This document shows, piece by piece, positions 12,130 through 23,149 of a stretch of 64,000 nt of DNA. Origin of the DNA: Salvelinus alpinus (lineage: Eukaryota; Chordata; Actinopteri; Salmoniformes; Salmonidae); the NCBI RefSeq assembly GCF_045679555.1, contig NC_092120.1, positions 4,943,981 through 5,007,980 of the forward strand, written 5' to 3'. The notes under the pieces were generated by a model that had not been told where the DNA came from, did no database searches, and saw nothing but the letters and a program-made list of their open reading frames with translations. The position numbers and the translations under genes are program-made. Position 1 is the stretch's first letter, and each line of letters begins with the position of its first letter.

Positions 12130-13079
12130 TCCCATACCTCAGGTCCGGTCTCCTTCCTTAACCCCCATCTCCAACCCTGGATTCACCCCTAGCCATGGGT
12201 TCTGCTACCTTGGCTATTACCCACTCCAGTACCTGATACATTTGCTCTTCGGGTTGGTTCTCGGCTATTCACACTGTATCTTCCAGCCTATGGAGAGCCT
12301 CCTGGCACATCAAACAGTACGTGCTCTAAGGGACCAGGTATTTGAGAGGAAGGTTAGCCCAAGTGCCCGAATAGAGGGGCAAAACATAGTTGTATATGCA
12401 CATGCATGCATGTCCCAATCAAGGTAGGCACAGTCTTTTGCTCGAAGCGTATTTGATAGTATTCAGTAGTATTTGAAAGAAGACAAATACTATTGGAACC
12501 CAGGTCTGATGTGAGCCCTCACATGCAACAGCATGCCCCTTTGCACAAGATAGTAGTCGTGGAAGAACCCTTGGTCCTCATCATGAAGGAAGTGATCAAT
12601 GTCTGAGGCTCTCCTCTACTTTAAGTGGGATGGACAGACAGGATTTATCTCTTCCTCTCTCTCTCTCTCTCTCAAATTAATTTCCTGTTTCTATTTGTCT
12701 CACGGGAACAATGAATTACAGTACACCAGGGCATGATACGTTTATGGTTGTGTCTTACAGAGAGAGTTAATAAATAAAGCGCCTTTTCACCGTTTTGTTC
12801 ATTCTGCAGCACTGGCCGTCGCAAAAATGTATTTACAAGTTCCATCTTAAATAAATATAAAAAAAGAGACAGTGAGAATAAAAAATGAAATTCTCTGAGG
12901 TGCCATCATCTGTTTTTCTATCTTTCTTTCTTGTATTGTTTTGTTCTGGGCTTCTCCCTGTCTCTCCACTAGCTCCAGCAGGCTAGATTCCCTGCTTCCT
13001 GTTCTGTTTGAAACCTCCGTGTGACTGATCCAGATTGATATGGAGCCTGTTCAGCTGAGCGATGTGAATTAGCCCCTAG
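12130..13079. other. Intronic sequence, nothing recognised
   Basis: Apart from a short (CT)n at 12654-12674, no repeat, gene or transposon is recognised. Confidence 0.45.
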
Positions 13080-13440
13080 CGCAGGAGCTCCTCTATTCAT
13101 TAACTTAAGCCATGCTACTCTGAAACAATATGCCTCTCTCTTATTAAGCGCCAAGCACACAACGCCGAGGCTAATAAGTCTTTATGTGCTATTAGGAGCA
13201 GCGCTTTGCAAGGCAGGCCGAACCAAAAGCCTGTCAGCTTTTTTCCCCTTCCCTTTCTTTCTCCACCATCACGCAGCGTAGCGTAGATTGTCATTTATTG
13301 AAAGCTGTAATGGGCAACAGGGCTCTGCCTGGCCTGGCAAGCCTTTAATAGCACTGTGAAACATTAAAGGTGGGGAATTTATTAAGGGGCCTTTTAACGA
13401 ATGAATCAGTGGCCTACGCATCCTGCTCTCGTCACGCTGG
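13080..13440. promoter_or_regulatory. Candidate conserved non-coding element
   Basis: A non-repetitive 360-bp block whose texture differs from the surrounding repeats. It contains homeodomain-type cores (CATTAACTTA, GGCTAATAAG, TCATTTATTG), a CTTTAATAGC and TTTATTAAGG series, and a balanced composition. It has no coding frame. The call rests on appearance only; conservation could not be tested here. Confidence 0.3.
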
Positions 13441-13472
13441 TAAAAGCCCTCCTAATTTCTGTGAATAAATTT

Positions 13473-13644
<172 letters not shown>

Positions 13645-13760
13645 TTGGCTTTCCTCTTAGTACTGACAGAAAAACAACACAACAACCCCTCCACTCAGAC
13701 ACTAATAGATGTACTGAAATATCAACTGAAATATCCATGGAGGCTTGAGAAGACACGGAC

Positions 13761-14109
13761 TAGGGTTGCAAAGGGTGGGTATATTACTGGAAAATGTCTA
13801 ACTTTACCAGTAAACAACCAGAATGTTGGTATCTTTCAGTGATTTTATGTAATCTATCACAAGACATCTCGTGGCATTGTTGATTAGATGCTTTTAAAAA
13901 ATGAATTAGGCTATTTTCTCTTGAACCACATGGTCTAGAAACTCATGGACAGTATGACACAGATAAAAAATGTATACTAAATATCAATCTTTTTTTTTAA
14001 AGTATAAATGACCGAAGTTACATTAGATTGCCATAGCGTTTCTGTTATTTACCAAAATTACTGAAGATTCTGGTAACTTTGTCAAATTACCGGTAGCTTT
14101 GCAACCCTA
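13761..14109. mobile_element. MITE-like element with TAGGGTTGCAAAG ends
   Basis: Left end TAGGGTTGCAAAG and right end CTTTGCAACCCTA are exact inverted repeats enclosing 349 bp of AT-rich non-coding DNA. A target duplication is not clear. The ends are hAT-like. Confidence 0.65.
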
Positions 14110-15105
14110 TCAGACACATCCTGTCCTCATAGAAACTGCTAATCAGGACCACCCTCCTCCTCAAGGATTCTAAGAAGACTTGACTTACATTAAGACATAT
14201 GGTTATTCCCAAAGGGGAGCACTGAATTGAGCGGTAGGATTTAGGAGCGTGTGTGCTTGCGCTGATGGTCTTTACTATCCCTAGTGGGTTTTTTAAAGGG
14301 CAGGAACATGAGTGATGAATGGGGGAGACTTTCCTGCCAAACCCTGGTTGTGTATTCTCCTGCAGCTTCTTCGCCTAAGTGGATATTGAACACTTAGCCT
14401 GTCTTCTTCATAGACATTGACATGATTGTGTACTGATGGACAGGGTTATCCGTCTACTCTGTTGTCATAGAGAGGGAGGGTCAGAGGGACTTGTGGTGCG
14501 TGTGATGGTTGGAATCATGTGTGTGGACTCACTCTTCTGTCCTCATGTCCTGACTAGGTGTCTCTCTCCTCACTGAATGCAGATTTTGGACCTTCATGTG
14601 TTCAAACCTCCAAGAGGAGTGTAGGCTAGTTGGAGGGGTGTAGTAAGCCCGGTTCTAGTTCTAGGATTTAGCACGAAGACTCTTCTAAATGAAGTGAGAT
14701 GGGTTTCCACCCTTCTCCTCCTGTCTTATCTCCTAATTCAGTGTTCAACCCTCCCCCATTAGTGTCCCCCCACTTGTTGATGTCTCTGCCTCACCTTTCA
14801 GTGTGAGGGACATGGGTCCTGTGTTCTGGACTGTGGCAGGAGGACACGAGACAGAGCAGGGAGTGCCATCCATAATTAATATGTCCTGATTACGTTTCCT
14901 AATCCAGTTTTGATTTCCTCCTCAGTGCACACGTGTGTGTGTGTTTGCTCAGACTTGCAAAGCAGGTGTGGGGATGAGAGAGAGAGTGGGGGGTGGAAAG
15001 AGCACAGATGGTGGACAGAGGCTTGTTAAAGCCTTATCTCTGATGTGAAAGGAGAGGCCTTGGGGAGTGGCAGCATACATCTCATCTAGAGCCACTTATC
15101 TCTCA
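14110..15105. other. Intronic sequence, nothing recognised
   Basis: No gene or transposon recognised. 14870-14925 (CATAATTAATATG, then GATTACGTTTCC) is AT-rich with homeodomain-like cores, but too short to call. Confidence 0.45.
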
Positions 15106-15726
<621 letters not shown>

Positions 15727-17283
15727 GTGAGTCGGTGCTTGCGCGTAGCGGTGATTCGGTGCGTGTGTGTATTGGTGAGTCGGTGCGTGCGCGTAGGGGT
15801 GAGTCGGCGCGTGCGCGTAGGGGTGAGTCGGCGCGTGCGCGTAGGGGTGAGTCGGCGCGTGCGCGTAGGGGTGTGTCGGCGCGTGCGCGTAGGGGTGAGT
15901 CAGCGCGGAGAGGTGAGTCGGCGCGTGCTCGTAGGGGTGAGTCGGCGCGTTCGCGTAGGGGTGAGTCGGCGCGTGCGCGTAGAGGTGAGTCGGCGCATGC
16001 GTGTAGAGGTGAGTCGGCGCGTGCGCGTAGAGGTGAGTCAGCGCGTGCAGGTAAAGGTGAGTCGGCGCATGCGCGTAGAGGTGAGTCGGCGCATGCGCGT
16101 AGAGGTGAGTCGGCGCGTGCGCGTAGGGTTGAGTCGGCGCGTGCGCGTAGAGGTGAGTCGGCGCATGCGCGTAGGGTTGAGTCAGCGCGTGCGCGTAGAG
16201 GTGAGTCAGCGCGTGCGCGTAGAGGTGAGTCAGCGCGTGCGCGTAGGGTTGAGTCAGCGCGTGCGCGTAGAGGTGAGTCGGCGCATGCGCGTAGAGGTGA
16301 GTCGGCGCGTGCGCGTAGAGGTGAGTCGGCGCGTGCGCGTAGAGGTGAGTCGGCGCGTGCGCGTAGAGGTGAGTCGGCGCGTGCGCGTAGAGGTGAGTCG
16401 GCGCATGCGCGTAGAGGTGAGTCGGCGCGTGCGCGTAGAGGTGAGTCAGCGCGTGCGCGTAGAGGTGAGTCGGCGCATGCGCGTAGAGGTGAGTCGGCGC
16501 GTGCGCGTAGGGGTGAGTCGGCGCGTGCACGTAGAGGTGAGTCGGCGCGTGCGCGTAGGGGTGAGTCGGCGCGTGCGCGTAGGGGTGTGTCGGCGTGCGC
16601 TTAGGGGTTTGTCGGAGCGTCCGCGTAGGGGTGAGTCGGCGCGTTCGCGTAGAGGTGAGTCGGCGCGTGCGCGTAGAGGTGAGTCGGCGCGTGCGCGTAG
16701 GGGTGTGTCGGCGTGCGCTTAGGGGTTTGTCGGAGCGTGCGCTTAGGGGTGAGTCGGCGCGTGCGCGTAGAGGTGAGTCGGCGCGTGCGCGTAGGGGTGA
16801 GTCGGCGCGTGAGCGTAGAGGTGAGTCGGCGCGTGCGCGTAGGGGTGTGTCGGCGTGCGCTTAGGGGTTTGTCGGAGCGTGCGCGTAGGGGTGAGTCGGC
16901 GCTTGTGCGTAGGGGTGAGTCGGCGCTTCTGCGTAGGGGTGAGTCGGCGCGTGCGCGTAGGGGTGAGTCGGCGCGTGCGCGTAGGGGTGAGTCGGCGCGT
17001 GCGCGTAGGGGTGAGTCGGCGCGTGCGCGTAGGGGTGAGTCGGCGCGTTCGCGTAAGGGTGAGTCGGCGCGTTCGCGTAAGGGTGAGTCGGTGCTTGCGC
17101 GTAGGGGTGAGTCGGCGCGTTCGCGTAGGGGTGAGTCGGCGCGTTCGCTTAGGGGTGAGTCGGCGCATGCGCGTAGGGGTGAGTCGGCGCGTGCGCGTAG
17201 GGGTTTGTCGGCGCGTGCGCGTAGGGGTTTGTCGGCGCTTGCGGGTGTGTCAGCGTGTGGGGGTGAGTCGGTGTGTGCGTGTG
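15727..17283. repeat. CpG-rich 24-bp minisatellite, about 60-65 copies
   Basis: The unit contains GTGAGTCGG followed by CGCGTGCGCGTAG(G/A)G. Most units are exactly 24 bp. Variants: CATGCG for CGTGCG, AGAGG for AGGGG, CAGCG for CGGCG, and a 22-bp form (GTGTGTCGGCGTGCGC) at 16587, 16705 and 16847. Because 24 is a multiple of three, several frames on both strands stay open for hundreds of codons, but no protein is indicated. Confidence 0.95.
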
Positions 17284-17369
17284 CACGAGTGAGTCCATCC
17301 AAGTGTGAGTCCAGTCCCAGTGCCCCCTGGACGGGTGCCTCAGGATGGGGTGATTGATTGCTTGCTTCT

Positions 17370-17650
17370 CTTATTCTTGCTCTCTCCCTCGCTTTCTCCC
17401 TCCACCCACCCTCTGTCTTTTTCTCAATTTCCCTCCCTTTTTCTCTGCTTCTCTTTCCCTTCACCTCCCTCTCCTCTCTCCCTTTTCCTCCCTCTCCTCC
17501 TTTTCCTCCCTCTCCTCTCTCCCTTTTCCTCTCTCCCTTTTCCTCTCTCCCTTTTCCTCTCTCCCTTTTCCTCTCTCCCTTTTCCTCTCTCCCTTCACCT
17601 CCCTCCCCTTTCTCTTCAACTCCCTCGCTCTGTCTCTCTCTCTTTCTGCT
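17370..17650. repeat. Polypyrimidine tract with CCCTTTTCCTCTCT repeats
   Basis: About 280 bp, nearly all C and T on the + strand, with at least six tandem copies of a 14-bp unit (CCCTTTTCCTCTCT) at about 17515-17592. Purine-only on the other strand. Confidence 0.92.
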
Positions 17651-17784
17651 GGTGTGCTGTTGGGAAATGAATGGGCCTCCTGTTTGCTGCATCTGCATCT
17701 CACTCTGTCAAACTCCACAGTACAGCTTGTGTGTGTGTTTGGCCAGGTCATTCAGGGCTCTGTGTGTGGGCTTGGAGCAGGCTG

Positions 17785-17955
17785 ATAAGCTGTTTACTAA
17801 AACGAGCAATTAAAAGTTGATCAAGCTGTCAATTCAAATGGAATGAAATGGAACTGAAAAGTAATTAAAAGGATAGCGTGCAAATAACTTTCTTTTAGCT
17901 CCCCATTACCAATGCACATCATTTAATTAGTTTAGCTGTTCCCACACTAACTCAT
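17785..17955. promoter_or_regulatory. Candidate conserved non-coding element
   Basis: Non-repetitive AT-rich block with several developmental-factor-like cores: CTGATAAG (GATA type), TGTTTACT (forkhead type), CAATTAAAAG and TTTAATTAG (homeodomain type). It sits between a pyrimidine tract and a transposon. No open frame. Called from texture only. Confidence 0.28.
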
Positions 17956-18223
17956 ACAGTCAATATATGCTTACACGTATACAGTAGCCACACACACACA
18001 CACACGCCTTTGCACAGGAGATAGTCCATGTTTTAATTTTTAGTTGACCAGGGACAGTGCATTTGGAGGTATTCAGACCCCTTGACTTTCTAAAATTAAA
18101 TAAATAAACTTTTTTCCTCATCAATCTCCACAAAATACCCCATAATGACAAAGCAAAAACAGGTTTTCAGATCTTTTTTTGCAAATGTATTAAAAAACTA
18201 AAAAACAATACCTTCTTTACATA

Positions 18224-19860
18224 CAGTTGAAGTTAGAAGTTTACATACACTTAAGTTGGTGTCATTAACTCGTTTTTCAACCACTTCACAAATTTCTTGT
18301 TAACAAACTATAGTTTTGGCAAGTCGGTTAGGACATCTACTTTGTGCACGATGCAAGTAATTTTTCCAACAATTGTTTACAGACAGATTATTTCACTTAT
18401 AATTCACTGTATCACAATTCCAGCGGGTCAGAAGTTTACATACACTAAGTTGACTGTGCCTTTAAACAGCTTGGAAAATTCCAGAGAATTATGTCATGGC
18501 TTTAGAAGCTTCTGATAGGCTAATTGACATCATTTGAGTCAATTGGAGGTGTACCTGTGGATGTATTTCAAGGCCTACCTTCAAACTCAGTGCCTCTTTG
18601 CTTGACATCATGGGAAAATCAAAATAAATCGGCAAAGACCTCAGAAAAAGGATGGTAGACCTCCACAAGTCTGGTTCATCCTTGGGAGCAATTTCCAAAT
18701 GCCTAAAGGTACCACGTTCATCTGTACAAACAATAGTACGCAAGTATAATCACCATGGGACCACGCAGCCGTTATACCGCTCAGGAAGGAGACGCGTTCT
18801 GTTTCCTAGAGATTAACGTACTTTGTTGCGAAAAGTGCAAATCAATCACAGAACAGCAGCAAAGGACCTTGTGAAGTTGCTGGAGGAAACGGGTACTTAA
18901 GTATCTATATCCGCAGTAAAACGAGTCCTATATCGTCATAACCTGAAAGGCCGCTCAGCAAGGAAGAAGCCACTGCTCCAACACCGCCATAAAAAGCCAG
19001 TCTACGGTTTGCAACTGCACATGGGGACAAAGATCGTACTTTTTGGTGAAATGTCCTCTCGTCTGATGAAACAAAAATAGAACTGATTGGCCATAATGAC
19101 CATCGTTATGTTTGGAGGAAAAAGGGGGAGGCTTGCAAGCCGAAGAACACCATCCCAACCGTGAAGCACGGGGGTTGCAGCATCATGTTGTGGTGGTGCT
19201 TTGCTGCAGGAGGGACTGGTGCACTTCACAAAATAGATGGCATCACGAGGAAGGAAATTGATGTGGATATATTGAAGCAACATGTCAAGACATCAGTCAG
19301 GAAGTTAAAGCTTGGTCGCAAATGGGTCTTCCAAATGGACAATGACCCCAAGCATACTTCCAAAGTTGTGGCAAAATGGCTTAAGGACAACAAAAGTCAA
19401 GGTATTGGAGTGGCAATCACAAAGCCCTGACCTCAATCCTATAGAAAATGTGTGGGCAGAACTGAAAAAGCGTGTGCGAGCAAGGAGGCCTACAAACCTG
19501 ACTCAGTTACACCAGCTCTGTCAGGAGGAATGGGCCAAAATTCACCCAACTTATTGTGGGAAGATTGTGGAAGGCTACCCGAAAAGTTTGACCCAAGTTA
19601 AACAATTTAAAGGCAATGCTGCCAAATACTGATTGAGTGTATGTAAACTTCTGACCCACTGGGAATGTGATGAAAGAAATGAAATATGAAATAAATCATT
19701 CTTTCTTCTATTATTCTGACATTTCACGTTCTTAAAATAAAGTGGTGATCCTAACTGACCTAAGACAGGGAATTTTTACTAGGATTAAATGTCAGGAATT
19801 GTGAAAAACTGAGTTTCAATGTTTTTGGCTAAGGTGTATGTAAACTTGCGACTTCAACTG
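18224..19860 (+). mobile_element. Inner Tc1-like transposon (CAGTTGAAG family)
   Basis: Flanked by TA at 18222-18223 and 19861-19862. Left end CAGTTGAAGTTAGAAGTTTA and right end TAAACTTGCGACTTCAACTG are inverted repeats. Length is 1637 bp. A second copy on the - strand lies at 50335-51879, also inside another Tc1. Confidence 0.92.
18610..19632 (+). pseudogene. Tc1-like transposase of the inner element, broken
   Basis: About 340 codons of a DDE transposase. It starts MGKSK, but a stop follows at the sixth codon. The helix-turn-helix part lies around 18640-18960, then [20 protein letters not shown] with the first Asp near 19060. The second Asp is in WVFQMDNDPKHTSK (about 19325-19365), and NPIENVWAELKKRVRARR carries the catalytic Glu (about 19435). 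A one-base insertion near 19397 shifts the frame between the last two. The C-terminal end FKGNAAKY is present at 19632. Multiple lesions make it inactive. Confidence 0.9.
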
Positions 19861-20063
19861 TAAGTATTCAAACCCTTTGCTCTGAGACTCGAAATTGAGC
19901 TCAGATGCATCATGTTTCTATTGGTCATCCTTGAGATGTTTCTACAACTTGATTGGAGTCCACCTTTGGTAAATTAAATTGATTGGTCAAGATTTGGAAA
20001 GGCACACACCTGTCTATATAAGGTCCCACAGTTGACAGTGCACGTCAGACCAAAAAGCAAGCC

Positions 20064-20977
20064 ATGAGGTCGAATGAATTGTACGTAGAGCTCAGAGACA
20101 GAATTGTGTCGAGGCACAGATCTGGTGAAGGGTACCAAAAAATGTCTGCAGCATTGAAGATCCACAAGAACACAGTGGCCTCCATCATTCTTAAATGGAA
20201 GAAGTTTGGAACCACCAAGACTCTTTTTAGATCTGGCCTCCTGGCCAAACTGAGCAATCGGGAGAGAAAGGTTTAGTCAGGGAGGTGACCAAGAACCCAA
20301 TGGTCACTCTGACAGTGCTCCAGAGTTCCTCTGTGGAGATGGGAGAACCTTCCAGAAGGACAACCATCTCTGCCTCATTCCACCAATCAGGCCTTTATGG
20401 TAGAGTGGCCAGAAGGAAGCCACTCCTCAGTAAAAGGCACTTGACACCCCGCTTAGAGTTTACCAAAAGCCAGCTAAAGACTCTCAGACCATGAGAAACA
20501 AGATTCTCTGGTCTGATGAAACCAAGATTGAACTATTTGGCCTAAATGCCAAGCGTCACATCTGGAGGAAACCTGGCACCATCCCTACGGGGAAGCATGG
20601 GGGTGGCAGCGTCATGCTATGGGGATGTTTTTCAGCGGCAGGGACCGGGAGACTAGTCAGGATCGAGGCAAAGTACAGAGAGATCCTTGATGAAAACCTG
20701 CTCCAGAGTGCTCAGGACCTCAGACTGGGGCGAAGGTTCAACTTCCAACAGGACAATGACCCTAAGCACAATTTCCTTGAGTGGCCCAGCCAGAGCCCGG
20801 ACCCGATCAAACATCTTTGGACAGACCTGTAAATAGCTGTGCGGCGGCGCTCTGCATCCAACCTGACAGAGCTTAAGACGATCTGCAGAAAAGAATGTGA
20901 GAAACTCCCCAAATATAGGTGTGCCAAGCTTGTAGGGTCATACCCAAGAAGACTCTGTAATTGCTGCCAAAGGTGCA
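20064..20977 (+). pseudogene. Tc1-like transposase of the outer element, broken
   Basis: Starts MRSNELYVELRDRIVSRHRS, giving an open helix-turn-helix half of 70 codons to 20276. It continues in other frames: 20285-20494, then [19 protein letters not shown] at 20491-20832 with the first catalytic Asp. The second Asp is in [11 protein letters not shown] (about 20740-20772). A deletion joins this directly to [11 protein letters not shown], and the Glu motif follows in a degraded form (PIKHLWTDL, Glu replaced by Lys). It is followed by a stop at 20830. Confidence 0.88.
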
Positions 20978-21092
20978 ATTTTGGGGTATTGTGGGTAGAT
21001 TAATGAGGGGGAAAACACAATTGAATCCATTTTATCCAACGTAACAAAATGTGGGGAAAGTAAAGATGTCTGAATACTTTCCCAATGCACTG

Positions 21093-21747
21093 TATGTCAA
21101 AACTAGGACAGGGAGGCAATTGGACAGAGACTGCTTGGTGGGTGTTTTAGATTTAGCTGTAGAATCATTACTGGGATCTTTGAGGCTCCAATTAGTAAGT
21201 TTAGAGTGGCTGGTGGATTGGTTCTATATTGGCAGTTTATTCCCAGTCAGCCTGGTTGGCACATATGGCCGTAGGCTGTGCTAGCACTCTGATAATGAGC
21301 CTGACAGCTTCCATCGCACTCACTACACAGTACGGACATATATACACACACACACACACACATAGACTACACTGTATGGACACACACACACACACACACA
21401 CACAACACACAACACACACACACACACACACGAGACATGGTACAGACTAGGATTGGAATACACACAACACACACACAGATGTTCTGGGCCTTGATGGGTT
21501 CGATACTCCCACAAAATCTGTGTCGAACGGTCACGTTCCATCCAGCTTGCTCACTTTAACAGAGTGTTCACAGTCATGAGTTAGCCAGCTGGGTTTTAGA
21601 GACGGGCTACAGTTGGGGTCCACACAGCTGGCCTCATTAGGAACTGAATTTAATCTTGCTGCTACGTTGACCACAGATGTGTATGGTCCTCTATTAGACA
21701 TCTGGAACTAACAACACTTTTAGTCACTGGGTTAGGCACATCCAAGA
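21093..21747. other. Intronic sequence with CA-rich stretch
   Basis: 21340-21480 is made of interrupted (CA)n runs. The rest shows no gene or transposon ends. Confidence 0.55.
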
Positions 21748-21843
21748 TGGCGTAGCAGTCGGACGTGTGTTTTGTCTTGTCACGTCTTGTCCCATGTAAA
21801 TATCATTTTCTTCCTTGTTTTTTTTGTATGTATTTCGTATATA

Positions 21844-22419
21844 CACTGCTCAAAAAAATAAAGGGAACACTTAAACAACACAATGTAACTCCAAGTCAAT
21901 CACACTTCTGTGAAATCAAACTGTCCACTTAGGAAGCAACACTGATTGACAATAAATTTCACATGCTGTTGTGCAAATGGAATAGACAAAAGGTGGAAAT
22001 TATAGGCAATTAGCAAGACACCACCAATAAAGGAGTGGTTCTGCAGGTGGTGACCACAGACCACTTCTCAGTTCCTATGCTTCCTGGCTGATGTTTTGGT
22101 CACTTTTGAATGCTGGCGGTGCTTTCACTCTAGTGGTAGCATGAGACGGAGTCTACAACCCACACAAGTGGCTCAGGTAGTGCAGCTCATCCAGGATGGC
22201 ACATCAATGCGAGCTGTGGCAAGAAGGTTTGCTGTGTCTGTCAGCGTAGTGTCCAGAGCATGGAGGCGCTACCAGGAGACAGGCCAGTACATCAGGAGAC
22301 GTGGAGGAGGCCGTAGGAGGGCGACAACCCAGCAGCAGGACCGCTACCTCCGCCTTTGTGCAAGGAGGAGCACTGCCAGAGCCCTGCAAAATGACCTCCA
22401 GCAGGCCACAAATGTGCAT
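21844..22419 (+). mobile_element. 5' part of a Tc1-like transposon (ACTGCTCAAAAAAATAAAGG family)
   Basis: Begins after TA (21842-21843) with CACTGCTCAAAAAAATAAAG, the recognisable end of a salmonid Tc1 family. It carries the N-terminal part of the transposase, then breaks off at 22419 and LINE leader sequence resumes. The catalytic half and the second terminal repeat are missing. Confidence 0.8.
22141..22419 (+). pseudogene. Tc1-like transposase N-terminal half
   Basis: Open from [20 protein letters not shown] through [20 protein letters not shown], a paired-type helix-turn-helix, and an Arg-rich linker [16 protein letters not shown]. It is truncated after about 93 codons, where the transposon is cut. 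The DNA-binding domain is intact but no DDE residues are present. Confidence 0.82.
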
Positions 22420-23149
22420 TTTTTATACTTTAGAACCGGAACCCCCATCAGAAGCTAGCTACCAGCTAGTTAGCCACTGCTAGCGGTCTTCACCGTTAAC
22501 TCGGACACGAGCAAGCCTTAGCTCAGTCAATACCTGCCAGTCTGCACAGCGCGATATCAACCCAGAGCGTATTGGACTGCTTTTTCTCTACCACATCTCC
22601 AGATTCCTACCGTAAGCTCTGAACCTTTACACCGGATCATCGCAGCTAGCTAGCTGGAATCAGAGTGGCTACTCCTGGCTAATGTCTCTGTCCTGAAGCA
22701 AGCACCACTTAGCCTTGAGCTAGCCTCGAGCTAGGCCCATCTCCCGGCTAGCCGAAGAGGTCCACCAGCCAATACTTGGGCTACAATACCTATTTTGCCA
22801 ATTGGCCTGGACCCCTTTACTGCCAACACAGAGCCCTGCCTATCCATCACGACTGGTCTGCCAATGTAAACGTCCAAGGTGGTCTCAACAGGCTCTTCCG
22901 TTGCGACGTCGCCGGAGGCCCATCTGCTAGCCCCGGCCTGCTAGCTGTCTGAATCGCCGTGTCTCCAGCTCGCCCAGCATAGTAGAGACTACTGAATCGG
23001 CTCCCTGACTCATCTGTTGCTACTCATTGGATCCTATGATCACTCGGCTACACATGCCTCTCCCTAATGTCAATATGCCTTGTCTATTGCTGTTTTGGTT
23101 AGTGATTATTGTCTTATTTCACTGTGGAGCCCACAGCCCTGCCCAATAT

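Larger units (their letters stand above)
18055..21092 (+). mobile_element. Tc1-like transposon carrying a second Tc1 inside it
   Basis: Outer element of the same family as 8865-10359. It begins CAGTGCATTTGGAGGTATTC, preceded by GA instead of TA, and ends CTTTCCCAATGCACTG before TA (21093-21094). It is split at 18222-18223/19861-19862 by another Tc1. Removing 18224-19862 restores the terminal-repeat sequence TTTACATAAGTATTCA of the outer element. Confidence 0.88.
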
